Positions 1 through 11,477 are shown, counted from the first letter of the stretch. The stretch: 64,000 nt of DNA from Ichthyophis bannanicus (GCA_033557465.1 CM066031.1:1671276800-1671340799), one strand, 5' to 3'. Translations and numbers: made by a program. The notes: generated by a model not told the origin, from the sequence alone.

Positions 1-530
1 AATTTGTCTCTAAGCACTAGCTTCCAAAACGATTCTTGCTCAGCACGGGTCTTGAGAAAAATGTCATTTTTAAGGGTTAATATTTTGTTTTGTTCAATGA
101 GTAATTTTTACTGATAGAAGCTGCAGTTTATTTAATGTCCACATCTACTTTGAATGAGTATGACAAGTACTCCACAACTGTTCCAATTTTTTGGAAGTCA
201 CAGAATCTATTTTCGAATTCCTGGATAACAGAACACATTTCTGTCACACACTTCTCGTTCCGAAAAACAAAATGTGGATATTGTCCCAGGTGGTCCTGCG
301 TATTAGGAAAATGATCAAAAGTGTTGTTTGCAAGGTCAGTCATCATTAGCTCAAATTTGCTCTTGTAGGATGAAACTGTACTCATCATCTCACCAGTGCA
401 TTTGTTTTACCTTGTAGTTCAAGGTTCATATCACATAGTTCGCCTGTAAAGTCAGCGAGAAATGCCAGATCACATAACCACTCCTCATCTTCCATTTCTG
501 CTTGGTTATCTCCCCTCTCCTTCAAAAAAC
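1..530 (-). pseudogene. hAT transposase, C-terminal part (broken)
   Basis: This is the downstream part of a hAT-superfamily DNA transposase on the minus strand, in the group related to domesticated ZBED5/GTF2IRD2-like proteins. Reading down from 530, the frame gives a stretch containing EDEEWLCDLAFLADFTGEL, typical of the conserved block after the RNase H-like core. A frameshift near 400 moves into an 86-codon frame (388 to 128), and a third frame continues to base 1 with a FWKLV-type motif near the dimerisation region. The window edge cuts it off. The upstream part lies at 9306-10373, so the gene was split by DIRS copy 1. Family assignment is from motif resemblance; inactivity is inferred from the frameshifts. 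Confidence 0.7.
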
Positions 531-535
531 TTCTT

Positions 536-700
536 TTCTCCAGGACCAAGCAGGAAGTCAGTCCTCACATATGGGTGACGTCGGCGCCGACGGAGCCCTT
601 GTGCGGAGCATTTCCCCAGCTTTCAAGGAAAGCCTTTGGGAATGCAGCACGCATGCGCAATCCCCTTCCCGCCCAAGGGTGCCATCTTGCTCAGTCTTTC
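536..700 (+). repeat. Left inverted terminal repeat, DIRS copy 1
   Basis: This is the reverse complement, with mismatches, of the right terminal repeat at 9118-9275. It contains the palindrome cggcgccg, a block matching the gctttcaaggaaagccttt region of the right end, and ends in agggtgccatcttgctcag, which is mirrored as gagcaagatggcacccttg at 9127. The first 40 bases reappear inverted in the left half of the internal complementary region at 5956-6000. Confidence 0.8.
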
Positions 701-950
701 TTTTTCCACAGAGCCCAACGGACGTGAGTTCGTGCCACCTGGGAAAAGTAGATTTTTTTTCTGCGATTTTCGCTTTTTTTTTCTTATCCGGTTCGACGCC
801 GGTTCCCCTTCCCGTCTGGGCTCGATACACCGGTATCAAGTCCGGAATTTATTTTTTTGTTTTTTGTCCTTCGTGACTAGCGTTCGCACCTTTTTTGTTA
901 TTTTCACTGGCAGCCTGGTCTTTTGAGCTTGCAGGGACCCTTTTCCCCTG

Positions 951-2791
951 ATGGCTGCCAGCGGGTTCAAAAAATGTGATCGGTGCAAGAAACTTATGTC
1001 TCTCACCGACACACATGACTGCTGCCTCCGATGCCTCGGGCCCGACCATGACCTGCTGGTCTGTGGCCCGTGCGGCAAAATGTCGTCTAAGGCACTTCGG
1101 AGCTGTCAGCATCAACGTGAAAGAATTTTTTCAGAATCCGTGTCCGGCCGGGCCCGGACTTCGTCAGAGGCCTCGACATCTCGGGAATCTGACCCCGAGC
1201 GCCATCGTGGTTCCTCTGAGAGGGGTTCTCCCACCCGGGAGCACAAAAGGAAGAAGAAGCTCATGAAGGCAGTGTCGGTGGAGGCCCCTGGGTCCTCGAG
1301 GGCCAGGTCGCATAGCCCTGACTGCCGCCCTGGGCTCTCGGAGTCGGAGAGGCTGTCCAAACTACCTCGCATGGAGCCGGAGTCCCCGAGTCACGTAAGT
1401 TCTGTTGTCCTCATGGACTCTCCTCCAGGAGAACCGACGTTGAACCAGACGCCATCGGGGCCCGAGTTGGGGGCTGCTGAGTCTCCTGAGCATGGGCTCA
1501 GGCTGACGGCCTTGGAGAGCAGCTTGGCTGCCTTCATGGAACAGCAGCAGGTGCTGATTGCTGGTCTGACCGGTGCATCTGCCCCAACCACTGGGACCTC
1601 GACGTCTAAGTCGACCCCGGAGGCCGAGCTGATCCTCGAGTCCATCAAGTCTCAAGTCGATCCTCGGTCAAGGGCCCCTCAACCTCCCGTGCAAGGCCGA
1701 GGTCATCAACGCCGGTGCCCTCGGTGTTGGGGCGGGTGGCACTGAGGCCCACACAGCCAGAGCCACTCTACTCCTCCTCGGAGGAGTCGGCATGGGAGAC
1801 GGAGGACGAGGAGTCTCCGGACACCCTCTGGACCCGGTGCATCCCTTCGGACTCCCTGGAGTCCGAGCCTCGGAGAAGGTCCCCCCTGGAGGATACCCGG
1901 TTCTCGGACTTCATGAGGGACATGGCCAAGGCTTTGGCATTTCTTGCGGATGCCGAGGAAGAGTCTCGAGCCGAGGAGCTCGATGCCCTCCAGTATGATT
2001 TTCCTCCTAGGGAAGCCTTTACTGTACCGGTTCTTCCGATGCTCGAATGGCTGCTCTTCCGTATGTGGGAGGCACCGGCCTTGGCGCCGGTTCTTAGCAA
2101 ATGGGTCGATTCCATTTATTGAGTCCGTAAGAGCCCTGGGTTCCAAAAGGCGCAGCTACTGCACAGTTCCATGGTTGTAGAATCAGCCATGCACCGCCTG
2201 ACGAGTCAGAAGATGCACTCCTTGGTGCCCCCCGGCCAGGAGGCCCTGAACCTGGATGCCCTCGGTAGAAAGTGCTTCCAGGGCTCTATGCTATCTTGCT
2301 GTGTCCAGACTTACCAGCTGTACATGGGCATGTACCTAAGAGACCTGGCAAAGGAGATTGCCGGGTTCTCAGTTGGCATCTCCGAGGAACCCTTGCAGAG
2401 GTTCAAGGCCTTGTCGACAGGTATCTGAGAGTGCGCAAAGTTTATCTCTCGAGCAGCCTATGATGGCTTTGAGGCTTCGACCTGGGTAGCCACGGCCGGC
2501 ATCGGTGCACACCGTCAGGCCTGGCTACAGTCATCGGACCTGGAGTCATGAGTGCAGGACAAGTTGGTCGATGTCCCATGCCGAGGTGACAACCTATTCG
2601 GTAAGCCCATGACTGAAAAGGCTGTAGAAATCAAGACTGAGACTCTCACCAGGACAAGGCTGTCCAGAAAGACTTCTGCCCCTTCTCAAAAAAAGAAGGG
2701 TTCGGGAAAGAAACCCTTTTTCCCGAGGAAGGGAGCTGTCTACAAATCCTACCCTCAATATCAGGCCTCTCCAGCTCCCCAACAGGGCTAG
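951..2791 (+). pseudogene. DIRS copy 1 gag-like gene (frameshifted)
   Basis: This is the structural (Gag-like) protein gene of DIRS copy 1. The ATG at 951 opens a 264-codon frame beginning with a Cys/His-rich knuckle: CDRC, then TDTH, CLRCLGPDH and CGPC within about 40 residues. A long Ser/Pro/Arg-rich stretch follows. The frame shifts near 1715 into a 135-codon stretch rich in acidic residues (SSSEESAWETEDEE) matching copies 4 and 5, then resumes with VVESAMHRLTSQKMHS near 2171 and ends in the basic KKKGSGKKPFFPRKG segment near 2690-2760. Stops at 2122, 2426 and 2549 and several frame changes show it is dead. An intact relative is at 19506-21368. Confidence 0.75.
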
Positions 2792-2810
2792 CAGGCCAAG
2801 GGTCAGGGGC

Positions 2811-4779
2811 ATGGGCCCCATAGGCAGAAGACCCTCAAGCCGCCCGCTCCAGCTCCTGCACAGCAGAGAGCGGGGTTTTGACTCCCACAGCATAGCCTCT
2901 TCTCCGCCGGTGGCTCCACTCAGCACAGGTGGTTGGCTGACCCTGTACGCCTACAGGTGGCCAGCTATCACAAGGGATACCTGGATACTGAGCATAGTCC
3001 AAAAGGGCTACGTGCTCCACTTCCACCAGCTACCCCCCTCCTACTTCCCAGGGGAGCCTCCAAGACTCCCTATACAGAGGAACCTCCTCCTTCAGGACTT
3101 GGCAAGTCTTCTAAAGGAGCAGGCGGTGGAACCGGTGCCTCACCACCTGGAAGAGCAAGGGTTCTATTCCAGGTACTTCCTGGAACCAAAAAGGACAGGA
3201 GGCCTCCGGCCTATCCTAGACTTGTGAAACCTAAACAAGTTTCTGGAGAGGGAAAGGTTCATGATGCTTACCCTTGGGATACTGCTACCCTACCTCCAGC
3301 AGGGAGACTGGCTATGCTCCTTAGACTTAAAGGATGCTTATACTCACATCCTCATTCATCCAGGCCACAGACAATATCTCAGATTTGTGGTGGGAGGAAA
3401 CCATTTTCAGTACAGGGTACTTCCCTTTGGCCTAACCTCTGCCCCCCCAGGGTTTTCACCAAATGCCTGGCGGTGGTGGCGGCTTATCTCAGGAATCAGG
3501 AAATTTATGTCTTCCCATACCTGGACGACTGGCTCATCAGGGGCCAGTCTGTCCAGGAGGCCAGACAAGCCACTCTTCGCACTCTCTCTCTTCTTCAGCA
3601 TCTGGGATTTGTCATAAACTACGCAAAGTCCACTTTGCTCCCCTCTCAGAACCTAGAGTTTATAGGGGCAAGCTTAGACACCCAACTTGCCTGAAGACAG
3701 GGCCCACAGACTGATAGACTTGGCCAACCAGTTCCAAAACAAGTCTCATGTCTCCGTCAGGCACTACCTGCGGCTCCTGGGCCACATGGCATCCACGGTA
3801 CATGTGACTCCGAATGCCCGTCTACACATGCGGGCTGCTCAGTGGTGCCTCAGAGATCAGTGGACGCAGGCCACAGGCAACCTCCGAGACAGAGTAAAGG
3901 TGTCCAAACCACTTTTGGACTCCTAACAGTGGTGGCTACATCTCCCAAACCTTCACAGGGGGGCACCTTTTCAGGCCCCAGCACACACAAGGGTGCTGAC
4001 GACCATTGCTTCCTTAAAGGGCTGGGGTGCACATTGCCAGGGCATGTGCACTCAAGGCCTCTGGTCTCCTCGAGAGGCCACGCAGCAAATCAATCTTTTG
4101 GAGCTGCAAGCAATCTGCTTAGCTCTACAGACTTTTTCTCATGCCCTCTCTCACCAGTCTGTCCTAGTTCAGATGGACAATCAGGTGGCAATGTTCTGTG
4201 TAAACAAACAAGGGGGCATGGGGTCCAGGCTCCTATGTCAGGAGGCGCTGGCCCTTTGCTCCTTTGCAGTCAAACAAGGCATGTTTCTCAAAGCAGTTTA
4301 TCTACCTGGTCAGGAGAATTTCCTAGAAGACAAGCTAAGCAGGATTCTCCAGCCTCACGAATGGCATTTGAATCCATGGGTGATCCAGCAGATCTTCCTC
4401 CACTGGGGACTTCCATCCATCGATCTCTTTGCAAGTCCACTAAACCGTCAGCTGCCCGGTTTGCTCCAGACAGCCGCATCCCCTGAGGATGGCAGCAGAT
4501 GCTTTTCTGATCTCTTGGTCTACGGGCCTCCTGTATGTGTTTCCTCCCACACCCCTGGTGGCCCGAACTCTGTTCATGGTTCTCCGGGACAAGGCCTTGG
4601 TGATTCTGGTAGCCCCCAGATGGCTGAGGCAGCCGTGGTTTCCACTTCTGCTGCAGTTGGTGGTGGAAACTCCATTCCCTCTGGGGTTGCAACACGATCT
4701 CCTGTCTCAAGATCAGGGTTCCCTTCTGCACCCCAATCTTAGATCCCTCAATCTGATGGCCTGGCTGCTGAAAGGATAG
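2811..4779 (+). pseudogene. DIRS copy 1 reverse transcriptase/RNase H (broken)
   Basis: This is the polymerase of DIRS copy 1, which copies element RNA into DNA. The reverse transcriptase begins with the LYAYRW and FHQLPPSYF blocks, then YSRYFLEPKRTGGLRPILDL, with a TGA at 3226 where relatives have an Arg codon. Motif A is SLDLKDAYTHI; the catalytic motif C is PYLDDWLIRG, reached only after a frameshift near 3440 in a run of seven C. FIGASLDTQ and LRLLGHMAST follow. RNase H starts near 4000 (LKGWGAH), with DNQVAMFCVNKQGG and KLSRILQPHEW. A second shift near 4480 leads to the conserved RTLFMVLRDKALVILVAPRW block. Two frameshifts and at least two in-frame stops make it inactive. Confidence 0.85.
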
Positions 4780-5760
4780 TGCTAGTTCTCTTACTTCTAC
4801 CTAAGGAGGTTGAGGAGGTGGTCTTGGCCTCTAGGAGGCAGTCCACCAGAAAGTCCTATGCCCTCAAGTGGCGTAGGTTTACGGTATGGTGTCCTCAGCG
4901 CAATGAAGATCCTTTCTCTTACCTTGTGCCAGTAGTACTGCAGTATCTATTTCACCTGTCAGACCTAGGCCTTACGTCTAACTCTGTTCAGGTCCACCTC
5001 AGTGCTCTATCAGTGCACCACTCACCGGTGGAAGGACAGTCTCTGTCGGTTCACCCCTTGGTGTCCCGATTTCTCAGAGGTCTGCTTCTTCTCAAGCCTC
5101 CGGTTCGTCCACCGGCGACTGAGTGGGATTGGAACGTGGTCTTGCAGCAACTTACACGCCCACTGTTTGAGCTGATGGCTACTTGCCATTTGCGCTTCCT
5201 TTCTTGGAAAGCGCTCTGCTTGGTGGCTCTTACCTCGGCCAGACGTGTGAGTGAACTACAAGCTCTGGTTTCTGATAGACCGTACACACGGTTCTATAGG
5301 AACAGGGTGGTCCTACGGACCCATCCGAAGTTCCTTTCAAAAGTGGTCTCCTCTTTCCACCTCAACCAGGAGGTGATTTTTCCGACCTTCTTTCCCAGGC
5401 TGCATACCAGCCGGGCTGAAACAGTCTTGCATACCCTGGACTGTAAGAGGGCATTGTCTTTTTACATAGAACGTACGCGTGGGGATCGAAGGGCTACTCA
5501 GCTCTTCATCTCCTTTGACCCTAATAAGATGGGGTTACCTGTCTCCAAGCGTACGTTATCCACTTGGGTAGCAGATTGTATTGCCTGGGCGTACAAGGCA
5601 GCTGACCTCCCCATGCAGGGTCGAGTCACAGCCCACTGCCTCAGGGCGAAAGCCGCGTCAGAAGCTCATCTCCGTTCTGTTCCGTTGGCAGACATCTGCC
5701 GGGCCGCAACTTAGTCTTCAAGCCAGATTTTTGCAGCCCATTACTGCCTCGAGAGTGAGT
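4779..5760 (+). pseudogene. DIRS copy 1 tyrosine recombinase (stop before the Tyr)
   Basis: This is the integrase of DIRS elements, a tyrosine recombinase that would integrate the circular DNA intermediate. A clean 311-codon frame starts at 4779, overlapping the end of the polymerase by one base. The N-terminal SAM-like part contains RKSYALKWRRFTVWC and LGLTSNSVQVHLSAL. The catalytic part has the first Arg in SARRVSELQAL (near residue 154) and the H-x-x-R box in TAHCLRAKAAS (near residue 288). A TAG at 5712 replaces the Trp codon seen in relatives and falls before the expected catalytic Tyr in FAAHYCLE, which is still visible past the stop. It is therefore probably dead by one substitution. 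Confidence 0.85.
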
Positions 5761-5955
5761 CCCGAAGGGACAGTGCTTTCAGACAGGTGGTACTCCATAA
5801 TCTCTTTGAGGTTTAGGCAACTCCTACCCTCTGGCCCTTGTGTTGGGCTACCGTACAGAGGCGTTCTCAGAGGATATTCTTATCATGAATGCTGAGGCTC
5901 TTGAGAGGGAGCCATTTTTTCATCTTAGGGTTCCCGGTAGCCTAGAGCTGGGGAG

Positions 5956-6055
5956 TCCCATATGTGAGGACTGGCTTCCTGCTTGGTCCTGGAGAAAGAG
6001 TAGTTACTGACCTGTAACAGGTGTTCTACAGGAGCAGCAGGAATCAGTCCTCACG
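5956..6055 (+). repeat. Internal complementary region, DIRS copy 1
   Basis: The left half is the reverse complement of the element's left end (compare 536-580). The right half is the reverse complement of the right end (9262-9302). Together they mirror a head-to-tail circle junction, the hallmark of DIRS elements. The palindrome gacctgtaacaggtg lies at 6009-6023. Confidence 0.8.
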
Positions 6056-6078
6056 ACCCTACCAATAGCTAGATTAAT

Positions 6079-7100
6079 ATGAATAAAATACAGTCTCTAA
6101 AATGCTTGTATGCAAATGCTAGAAGTCTAAAAAATAAGATGGGAGAGTTAGAATATATAGCACTAAATGAGAGGTTAGATATGATTGGAATATCAGAGAC
6201 ATGGTGGAAGGAGGACAACCAGTGGGACACTGTGATACCTGGGTACAAACTATATCATAATGATAGAACTGATCAAATTGGTGGAGGAGTTGTGCTCTAT
6301 GTTAGAGAGGGCATTGAGTCAGAAAGGATTAAAATTTTGCAGGAAACAAAATTTGCTGTAGAATCTCTATGGATTGAAATTCCATGTAAAAATGGGAAGG
6401 CGATGGCAGTGGGGGTGTACTATCGACCGCCTGGCCAGAATGAATAAATGGATGATGAAATGCTCAAAGAAATCAAGGAAGCTAACAAAAGTTACAGCGC
6501 AGTAATAATAATGGGTGATTTCAATTACCCCAGTATTGACTGGGTCAGTGTCACGGCAGTACATGCTAGGGAGATAAAGTTCCTAGATGAAATAAATGAC
6601 TGCTTCTTGGAGCAGCTGGTTCATGAACTGACCAGAGGGAAAGCCATATTAGACTTAGTCCTTAGTGGACAGATCTGGTGCAAGAGATAAGGGTGTTGGG
6701 GCCACTTGGCAATAGTGATAGCATGATCGTGTTTGATTTAATTAGTGGAGGAGGGATAGTAAGGAAATCCACAGTACTACCTTTTAACTTTCGAAAGGGA
6801 GACTATGATAAAATGAGGAAAATAGTTACGAAAAAACTAAAAGGAGCAGTTGCAAAAGTTAACGACTTACATCAATCTCGGGTGTTGTTTAAAAATACAA
6901 TCTTGGAAGCCCAGACCAGCTGTATTCCACGCTTTAAGAAAAGTGAAAGGAAGTCCAAAAAACTGCCAGCATGGTTTAAAGGTGAGGTCAGAGAGGCAGT
7001 TGTTGCCAAAAAACATCTTTCAGGAAATGGAAAAAAGAGCCAAATGACGAAACCTGGAAACAGTACAAGCACTGGCAAGTCAAATGCAAGGCATTGATAA
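6079..7100 (+). pseudogene. CR1-A endonuclease domain (broken)
   Basis: This is an apurinic/apyrimidinic-like endonuclease, which nicks the target to prime reverse transcription. The frame from 6079 gives CLYANARSLKNKMGELEYIA, then the catalytic-region motif GISETWW and the block GYKLYHNDR..GGGVVLYVRE, and VGVYYRPPGQNE. A TAA at 6445 interrupts it, and the same frame resumes with IMGDFNYPSIDW and ILDLVLSGQ to a stop at 6688. An overlapping frame (6678-7097) carries the GNSDS motif (GxSDH in relatives) and the Arg/Lys-rich linker. Stops and frameshifts mark it as non-functional. Confidence 0.8.
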
Positions 7101-8883
7101 GGCAGGCAAAGGGAGACTTTGAGAAGAGGCTTGCTGTGGAAGCAAAAACGTGAAATAAAGACTTTTTCAAGAACATTCGTAGCAAAAAACCTGTGAGAGA
7201 GTCAGTTGGTCCATTAGATGATAGAGGGTTTAAAGGGGCACTAAGAGGCGACAAGGCGATAGCGGAGAGACTGAATGAATTCTTTGCTTCGGTCTTTACT
7301 GAGGAAGATGTAGGGATGTTACCCATGATTGAAGTGGTATTTAAATGTGCGGAAGAATTGAAGGAAATATCGATACATTGGGAAGATGGTATTACAACTA
7401 TTAGATAAACTGAAGAGAAGGAAATCACCTGGGCCGGATGGTATACATCCAAGGGTGTTGAAAGAACTGTAATATGAGATTGCAGACTTGCTATTAGTAA
7501 TCTGTGATTTTTCATTAAAATCATCTGTAATACCTGAGGATTGAAGGATTGCGAATGTAACACCAATATTTAAAAAGGGTTCCAGGGGTGATCCGGGAAA
7601 CTACAGACCAGTGAGCCTGACGTCAGTACTGGGAAAAATGGTAGAAACCATCATAATGAACAAAATTACTGAGCATGTAGATAGTCATGGCCTAGTGGGA
7701 GACAGCCAACATGACTTTCGACAAGGAAGATCTTGTCTTACTAATCTGTTATGTTTTTTTGAAGGTGTGAATAAACAGGTGGACAAAGGTGAGTCGGTTG
7801 ATGTAGTGTATCTGGACTTTCGGAAAGCCATTGACATGGTCCGTCATCAGAGACTTTTGGCAAAACTAAAGAGTCATGGGATAGCAGGCAGTGTACTATT
7901 GTGGATCAGGAACTGGTTAAAAGACAGAAAGCAGAGGGTAGGGCTAAATGGCCAATTTTCCCAATGGAGAAAGGTGAATAGTGGTGTACTGCAGGGATCT
8001 GTGCTGGGTCCGCTGCTTTTTGACATATTCATAAATGATCTGGAAAGTGGAATAACGAGTGAGGTTATCAAATTTGCAGATGACACAAAACTATTTAAAG
8101 TTGTTAAAACCCAAGAGGTTTGTGGAAAATTGCAAGAGGATCTTGATAAATTGGAAGACTGGGCATCAAAATGGCAGATGAAATTTAATGTGGACAAGTG
8201 CAGTTATGCACCTAGGGAAGAACAACCCAAACTATGGTTACACGATGCAAGGTTCCACATTAGGAACCACCACCCAGGAAAAGGATTTAGGCGTCATTGT
8301 GGATAACATGTTAAAACCATCGGCCCAGTGTGCAGCGGCGGCCAAGAGAGCAAATAGAATGCTAGGTATGATAAGGAAAGTAATGGAAAATAAAACAAAA
8401 GATATTATAATGCCTCTATATCGTTCCATGGTGAGACTGCACCTTGAATATTGTGTGAAATTCTGGTAGCCGTATCTTAAAAAGGATATAGCGTTATTAG
8501 AAATGGTTCAGAGAAGAGCCACCAAAATGGTAAAGGGTATGGAAGGATACTCCTATGAAAGGCTAAAAAGGTTAGGGCTCTTTAAACTGGAAAAGAGACG
8601 GCTGAGGGGAGATATGATAGAAGTCTATAAATTACTGAACGGAGTGGAACGGTTACACGTAGATCAATTGTTTATGTTATCAGAATATAGAAAGACTAGG
8701 GGACATGCAATGAAGCTACAGGGTAAACTATTTAAGACTAATAAAAGAAAATATTTTTTCACTCAACGTGTAATCAAACTCTGGAATTTGTTATTGGAGG
8801 ATGTAGTAAAGGCTGTTAGTGTAGCTGGGTTTAAAAAATGTTTGGACAAGTTCCTGGAGGAAAGGTCCATAAACCATTATTAA
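7100..8883 (+). pseudogene. CR1-A reverse transcriptase domain (broken)
   Basis: This is the reverse transcriptase and C-terminal region of CR1-A. Visible pieces: the pre-RT segment VGPLDDRGFKGALRGDKAIA (7193-7408); RP-type block and GKMVETIIMNKI, QHDFRQGRSCLTNLL, VYLDFRKAIDMV (motif A) and the catalytic FADDTKLFK in the 7611-8306 frame; KDLGVIVDNMLKPSAQC in a second frame from 8188; and the C-terminal signature ERLKRLGLFKLEKRRLRGDM with the KYFFTQRVIKLWN block (8503-8883). A TAG at 8467 and at least two frameshifts interrupt it. It ends about 170 bases before the element's 3' end. Confidence 0.85.
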
Positions 8884-9117
8884 GAAGGGATTCAGGATAT
8901 CAATGCTTGAACCAGTACAAGCATTGTGGAACCTGTGTCTTTTGGAGAAACTGCTAGGTACGTATGACCTAGATTGGCCACTGTTGGAAACAGGATACTG
9001 GGCTTGATGGACCTTGGTCTGACCCAGTATGGCATATCTTATGTTCTTATGTTCTCCCTCCTTCCCTGGATTTGCAGTCATATCCTTCATTTTGTTTTTT
9101 GCTGTCTTTTAGCTATG

Positions 9118-9306
9118 TCATCAGATTGAGCAAGATGGCACCCTTGGGCGGGATGGGGACCGTGCATGCGCTCTGCATTCCCAAAGGCTTTCCTTGAGCT
9201 GGGGAAATGCTCCGCATGAGGGCTACGTCGGCGCCGACATCACCCATATGTGAGGACTGATTCCTACTGCTCCTGGAGAACACCTGTTACAGGTGAGTAA
9301 CTGCTC
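9118..9306 (+). repeat. Right inverted terminal repeat, DIRS copy 1
   Basis: This is the inverted partner of 536-700. It contains gagcaagatggcacccttg, the cggcgccg palindrome and catatgtgaggactga, then extends past the left repeat with the palindrome cacctgttacaggtg (9281-9295) and gtgagtaact, which abuts hAT coding sequence at about 9303. Confidence 0.8.
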
Positions 9307-10373
9307 TATTTCATTCAGCAAATCACAAAATCTTTGCAGAAATTTGTGCCTACTTAGCCACCTTACATCTGTGTGCAAAATGATTTCCGCTGCCCCTTCA
9401 TCAAGAGTAAGATTGAAAAGCTGTCTTTGAAGTGATCTTCCACGAACTGAATTTACAATTTTGAAAGTGATGTCCATGACACTCTTTGTAATGAGTCTCT
9501 TGCTTGCCAAAACTTGCTGGTGAATGATGCAGTGATAAGAAAGGAAATCTGGGAAGTCGTCATGCTGTCTACAGAGGGCTATGAAACCGTTAACCTCACC
9601 TGTCATTGCTCTTGCTCCATCAGTAGTGATGGAAACAAGTCTATGCAATGGAAGATTACACTTTTTCACAAAAGAATAGAAAGAACCGAATATTTCCTGA
9701 CCGGTAGTTCTCCCTTTTAAAGAAATCATTCCAAGTAGTTCTTTAACACTGAAGTCTTCAAAAACCATCTGGATAAAGACTAGTAACTGGGCTATGTCTC
9801 TTATGTCTGTAGATTCATCCAGTTGGAGTGAGAAAGCAACAGAATTTGAAACATCTTCCAACAATTGTTCAGTTGTGTCTCCACACATCTTTTCTATTCG
9901 CCGCACGACGGTGTTTCTTGACAATTGTACATCTTGAATAGCAGCTATGATCTCTTCTTATTTTTAAATCCTTCAAAAAGATTGTCAGCTGCTTCAAGAA
10001 AACAATCTTTTACAAATTCCCTTTCAGTGAAAGGTTTGCATTTCTTTGCGATCAGGTTGCTGACCTTTAAGGATGCTATGGTTGCATTGACCGAATGTGA
10101 CCTTGGCTTCGCCATCAACTGTTGCTGAGTAGGCAATTTCGATTTAAGTTCTTTGAGCTTCAGTTTATGAATTTCACTTTTGGGTGGAAAATCAGCATCA
10201 AAATTATTGCTATGCAGAGCCTTATAATGACATTCCAGATTACCCTTTTTGGGCAAGGATACTGGGGCGTTACAAATTAGACAACAACACTTGTCTTTCA
10301 CCATGATGAAGAAGTAGTCCATTTCCCATTCATCATGAAAGTGGTAGGTTTTGCTCTTCTTTAGAACACTCAT
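9306..10373 (-). pseudogene. hAT transposase, N-terminal and core part
   Basis: This is the upstream part of the hAT transposase whose C-terminus is at 1-530. Minus-strand frame 10373-9945 (142 codons) begins MSVLKKSKTYHFHDEWEMDY and contains a BED-like zinc finger (CCCLICN...HYKALH) and a PKKGNLECHYKALH block. After a frameshift near 9930, a 233-codon frame (9924 down to about 9306) carries the hAT core: LQLDESTDIRDIAQL with a catalytic-type Asp, SITTDGARAMTGEVNGF with the second Asp, YHCIIHQQVLASK (the CxxH-like insertion motif) and TDVRWLSRHKFLQRF. Coding similarity ends exactly where the DIRS right end begins. Such genes usually lack introns, as here. One frameshift plus the DIRS insertion make it dead. 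Confidence 0.8.
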
Positions 10374-11392
10374 CTTCGTTATACTGGGGTGGCTGGATGT
10401 AAGAAGGCCATATCTGCTAAGTTAGTATAAACACTGGCTGAATCTGGTCCAAAACTGTCACTGTCCCAAAGTATTAAAGATCAACAGGAACTGAAGACCT
10501 CTGGATGATGTGCAATACAAGGACTGGAGATGCCAAAACCACACATGCAGTTCTAAAAGTTAAAATAAGAATTCATCATACTGGCACCAATAATCAAATA
10601 CCACCAAACAATCATCAAAAATACCTCAAACACCTGTCCAGCCAATCAGATAAAATCAAATACTGCCAAACAACTTCAAATACCACCACACGCAATTTAA
10701 TAAATTCTGCACACAGTGTGGAATCAACGCAAAGGCAAGGCGAAAGAAAATTGCAGTGTAGAATCAACGCAAAGGCTAGGCAAAATAAAATTGCAGAGGC
10801 AAGCAAAAGTCACAGTTGTTTGAACCAATTCGAAGGCAAGGCATAGGCAAGTTAGAACAAAATTGGAAAAGCCTGCCAAAATCACCAAATTCTTGACAGT
10901 TTGTTGTGTCTGCCTGAAAACGTTTAATGAAAGCGAACTATAAAGCAACCAACGACCAGCACACGACACAACTAATATGGTAAGTGTATTCAGGTAAAGC
11001 CCGGGCGAATGGGTATTGCCCAGTATATAACACACTTCTAAGGGGTGTTGGGGTGGGGGCAGGACTGGGTGATTCTGAGAGGCAAGAGACCAGGTATGAC
11101 GCCGGGCCTGTGGCGTCTCGTCATGGGGTGCAGGTGGCGGCCCACTGGGTTACCCACAAACTATTGGCATGAAAACAACAAGCACCCCCAATACACCCGC
11201 AGGCAAGCAAAAAAGACAGCCAAAGGATCAGCAGCGGCGGCAAGCCCTTGGCAGACGACCTGCTGGCACGAGCTCTCTCCTAGTGATGGGGTGAGCTGCT
11301 GGAGAGATGGAGCCAAGTGGGGCTGGCTATCTACCTCTGACCCCTCCGCAATCTACAGGTAGATCGCGATCTACCTGTTGGACAATCCTAGT
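10374..11392 (-). mobile_element. 5' leader and likely terminus of the hAT element
   Basis: This region lies upstream of the transposase start and has no open frame I can recognise. Near 11355-11378 there is a 24-base perfect palindrome centred on gatcgcgatc, followed by ctgttggacaatccta, which resembles the ttggacaccc-type ends of hAT elements of this group. I infer that the element's 5' end lies near 11392. A GC-rich stretch at 11041-11340 fits the leader of such elements. The terminus is inferred, as the other end is outside the window. Confidence 0.45.
10726..10800 (+). repeat. Short tandem duplication in the hAT leader
   Basis: Two diverged copies of a unit of about 36-40 bases, each containing agaatcaacgcaaaggc or gaatcaacgcaaaggc followed by an A-rich gaaaattgca/aaaattgca end, follow one another; a degenerate third copy (attcgaaggcaaggc) lies at 10828-10842. 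Confidence 0.5.
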
Positions 11393-11477
11393 ATATAGTA
11401 TAATTGGTATAATGCTTTTTCTGGTTCATTCAAATATATACCTGGATGTTTATTATAAAGTTATAATAAAAAAAAAA

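Larger units (their letters stand above)
6064..9053 (+). mobile_element. CR1 LINE copy A, 5'-truncated, inside DIRS copy 1
   Basis: This non-LTR retrotransposon of the CR1 clade begins within the endonuclease domain and runs to the typical CR1 tail, ending in repeats of ttatgttc (to 9053). It lacks ORF1 and the 5' UTR. The DIRS sequence stops after ctcacgaccct (6060) and resumes at ccctccttccctgg (near 9056), so the insertion lies between the DIRS internal complementary region and right terminal repeat. Similar CR1 segments occur at 16771-17335, 46670-47668 and 47669-62069. Confidence 0.85.
531..9305 (+). mobile_element. DIRS retrotransposon copy 1 (lineage A), full structure
   Basis: This is a complete but inactive DIRS element. 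In order it has a left inverted terminal repeat (536-700), gag (951-2791), reverse transcriptase/RNase H (2811-4779), tyrosine recombinase (4779-5760), an internal complementary region (5956-6055) and a right inverted terminal repeat (9118-9306). The terminal repeats share the palindromic core cggcgccg followed by a cccatatg block in inverted orientation. It sits inside a hAT transposase gene and carries a CR1 LINE just after the internal complementary region. Ends are placed to within about 5 bases; no target-site duplication is visible, as expected for recombinase-mediated integration. Lineage A is defined here by this terminal repeat. Confidence 0.85.
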
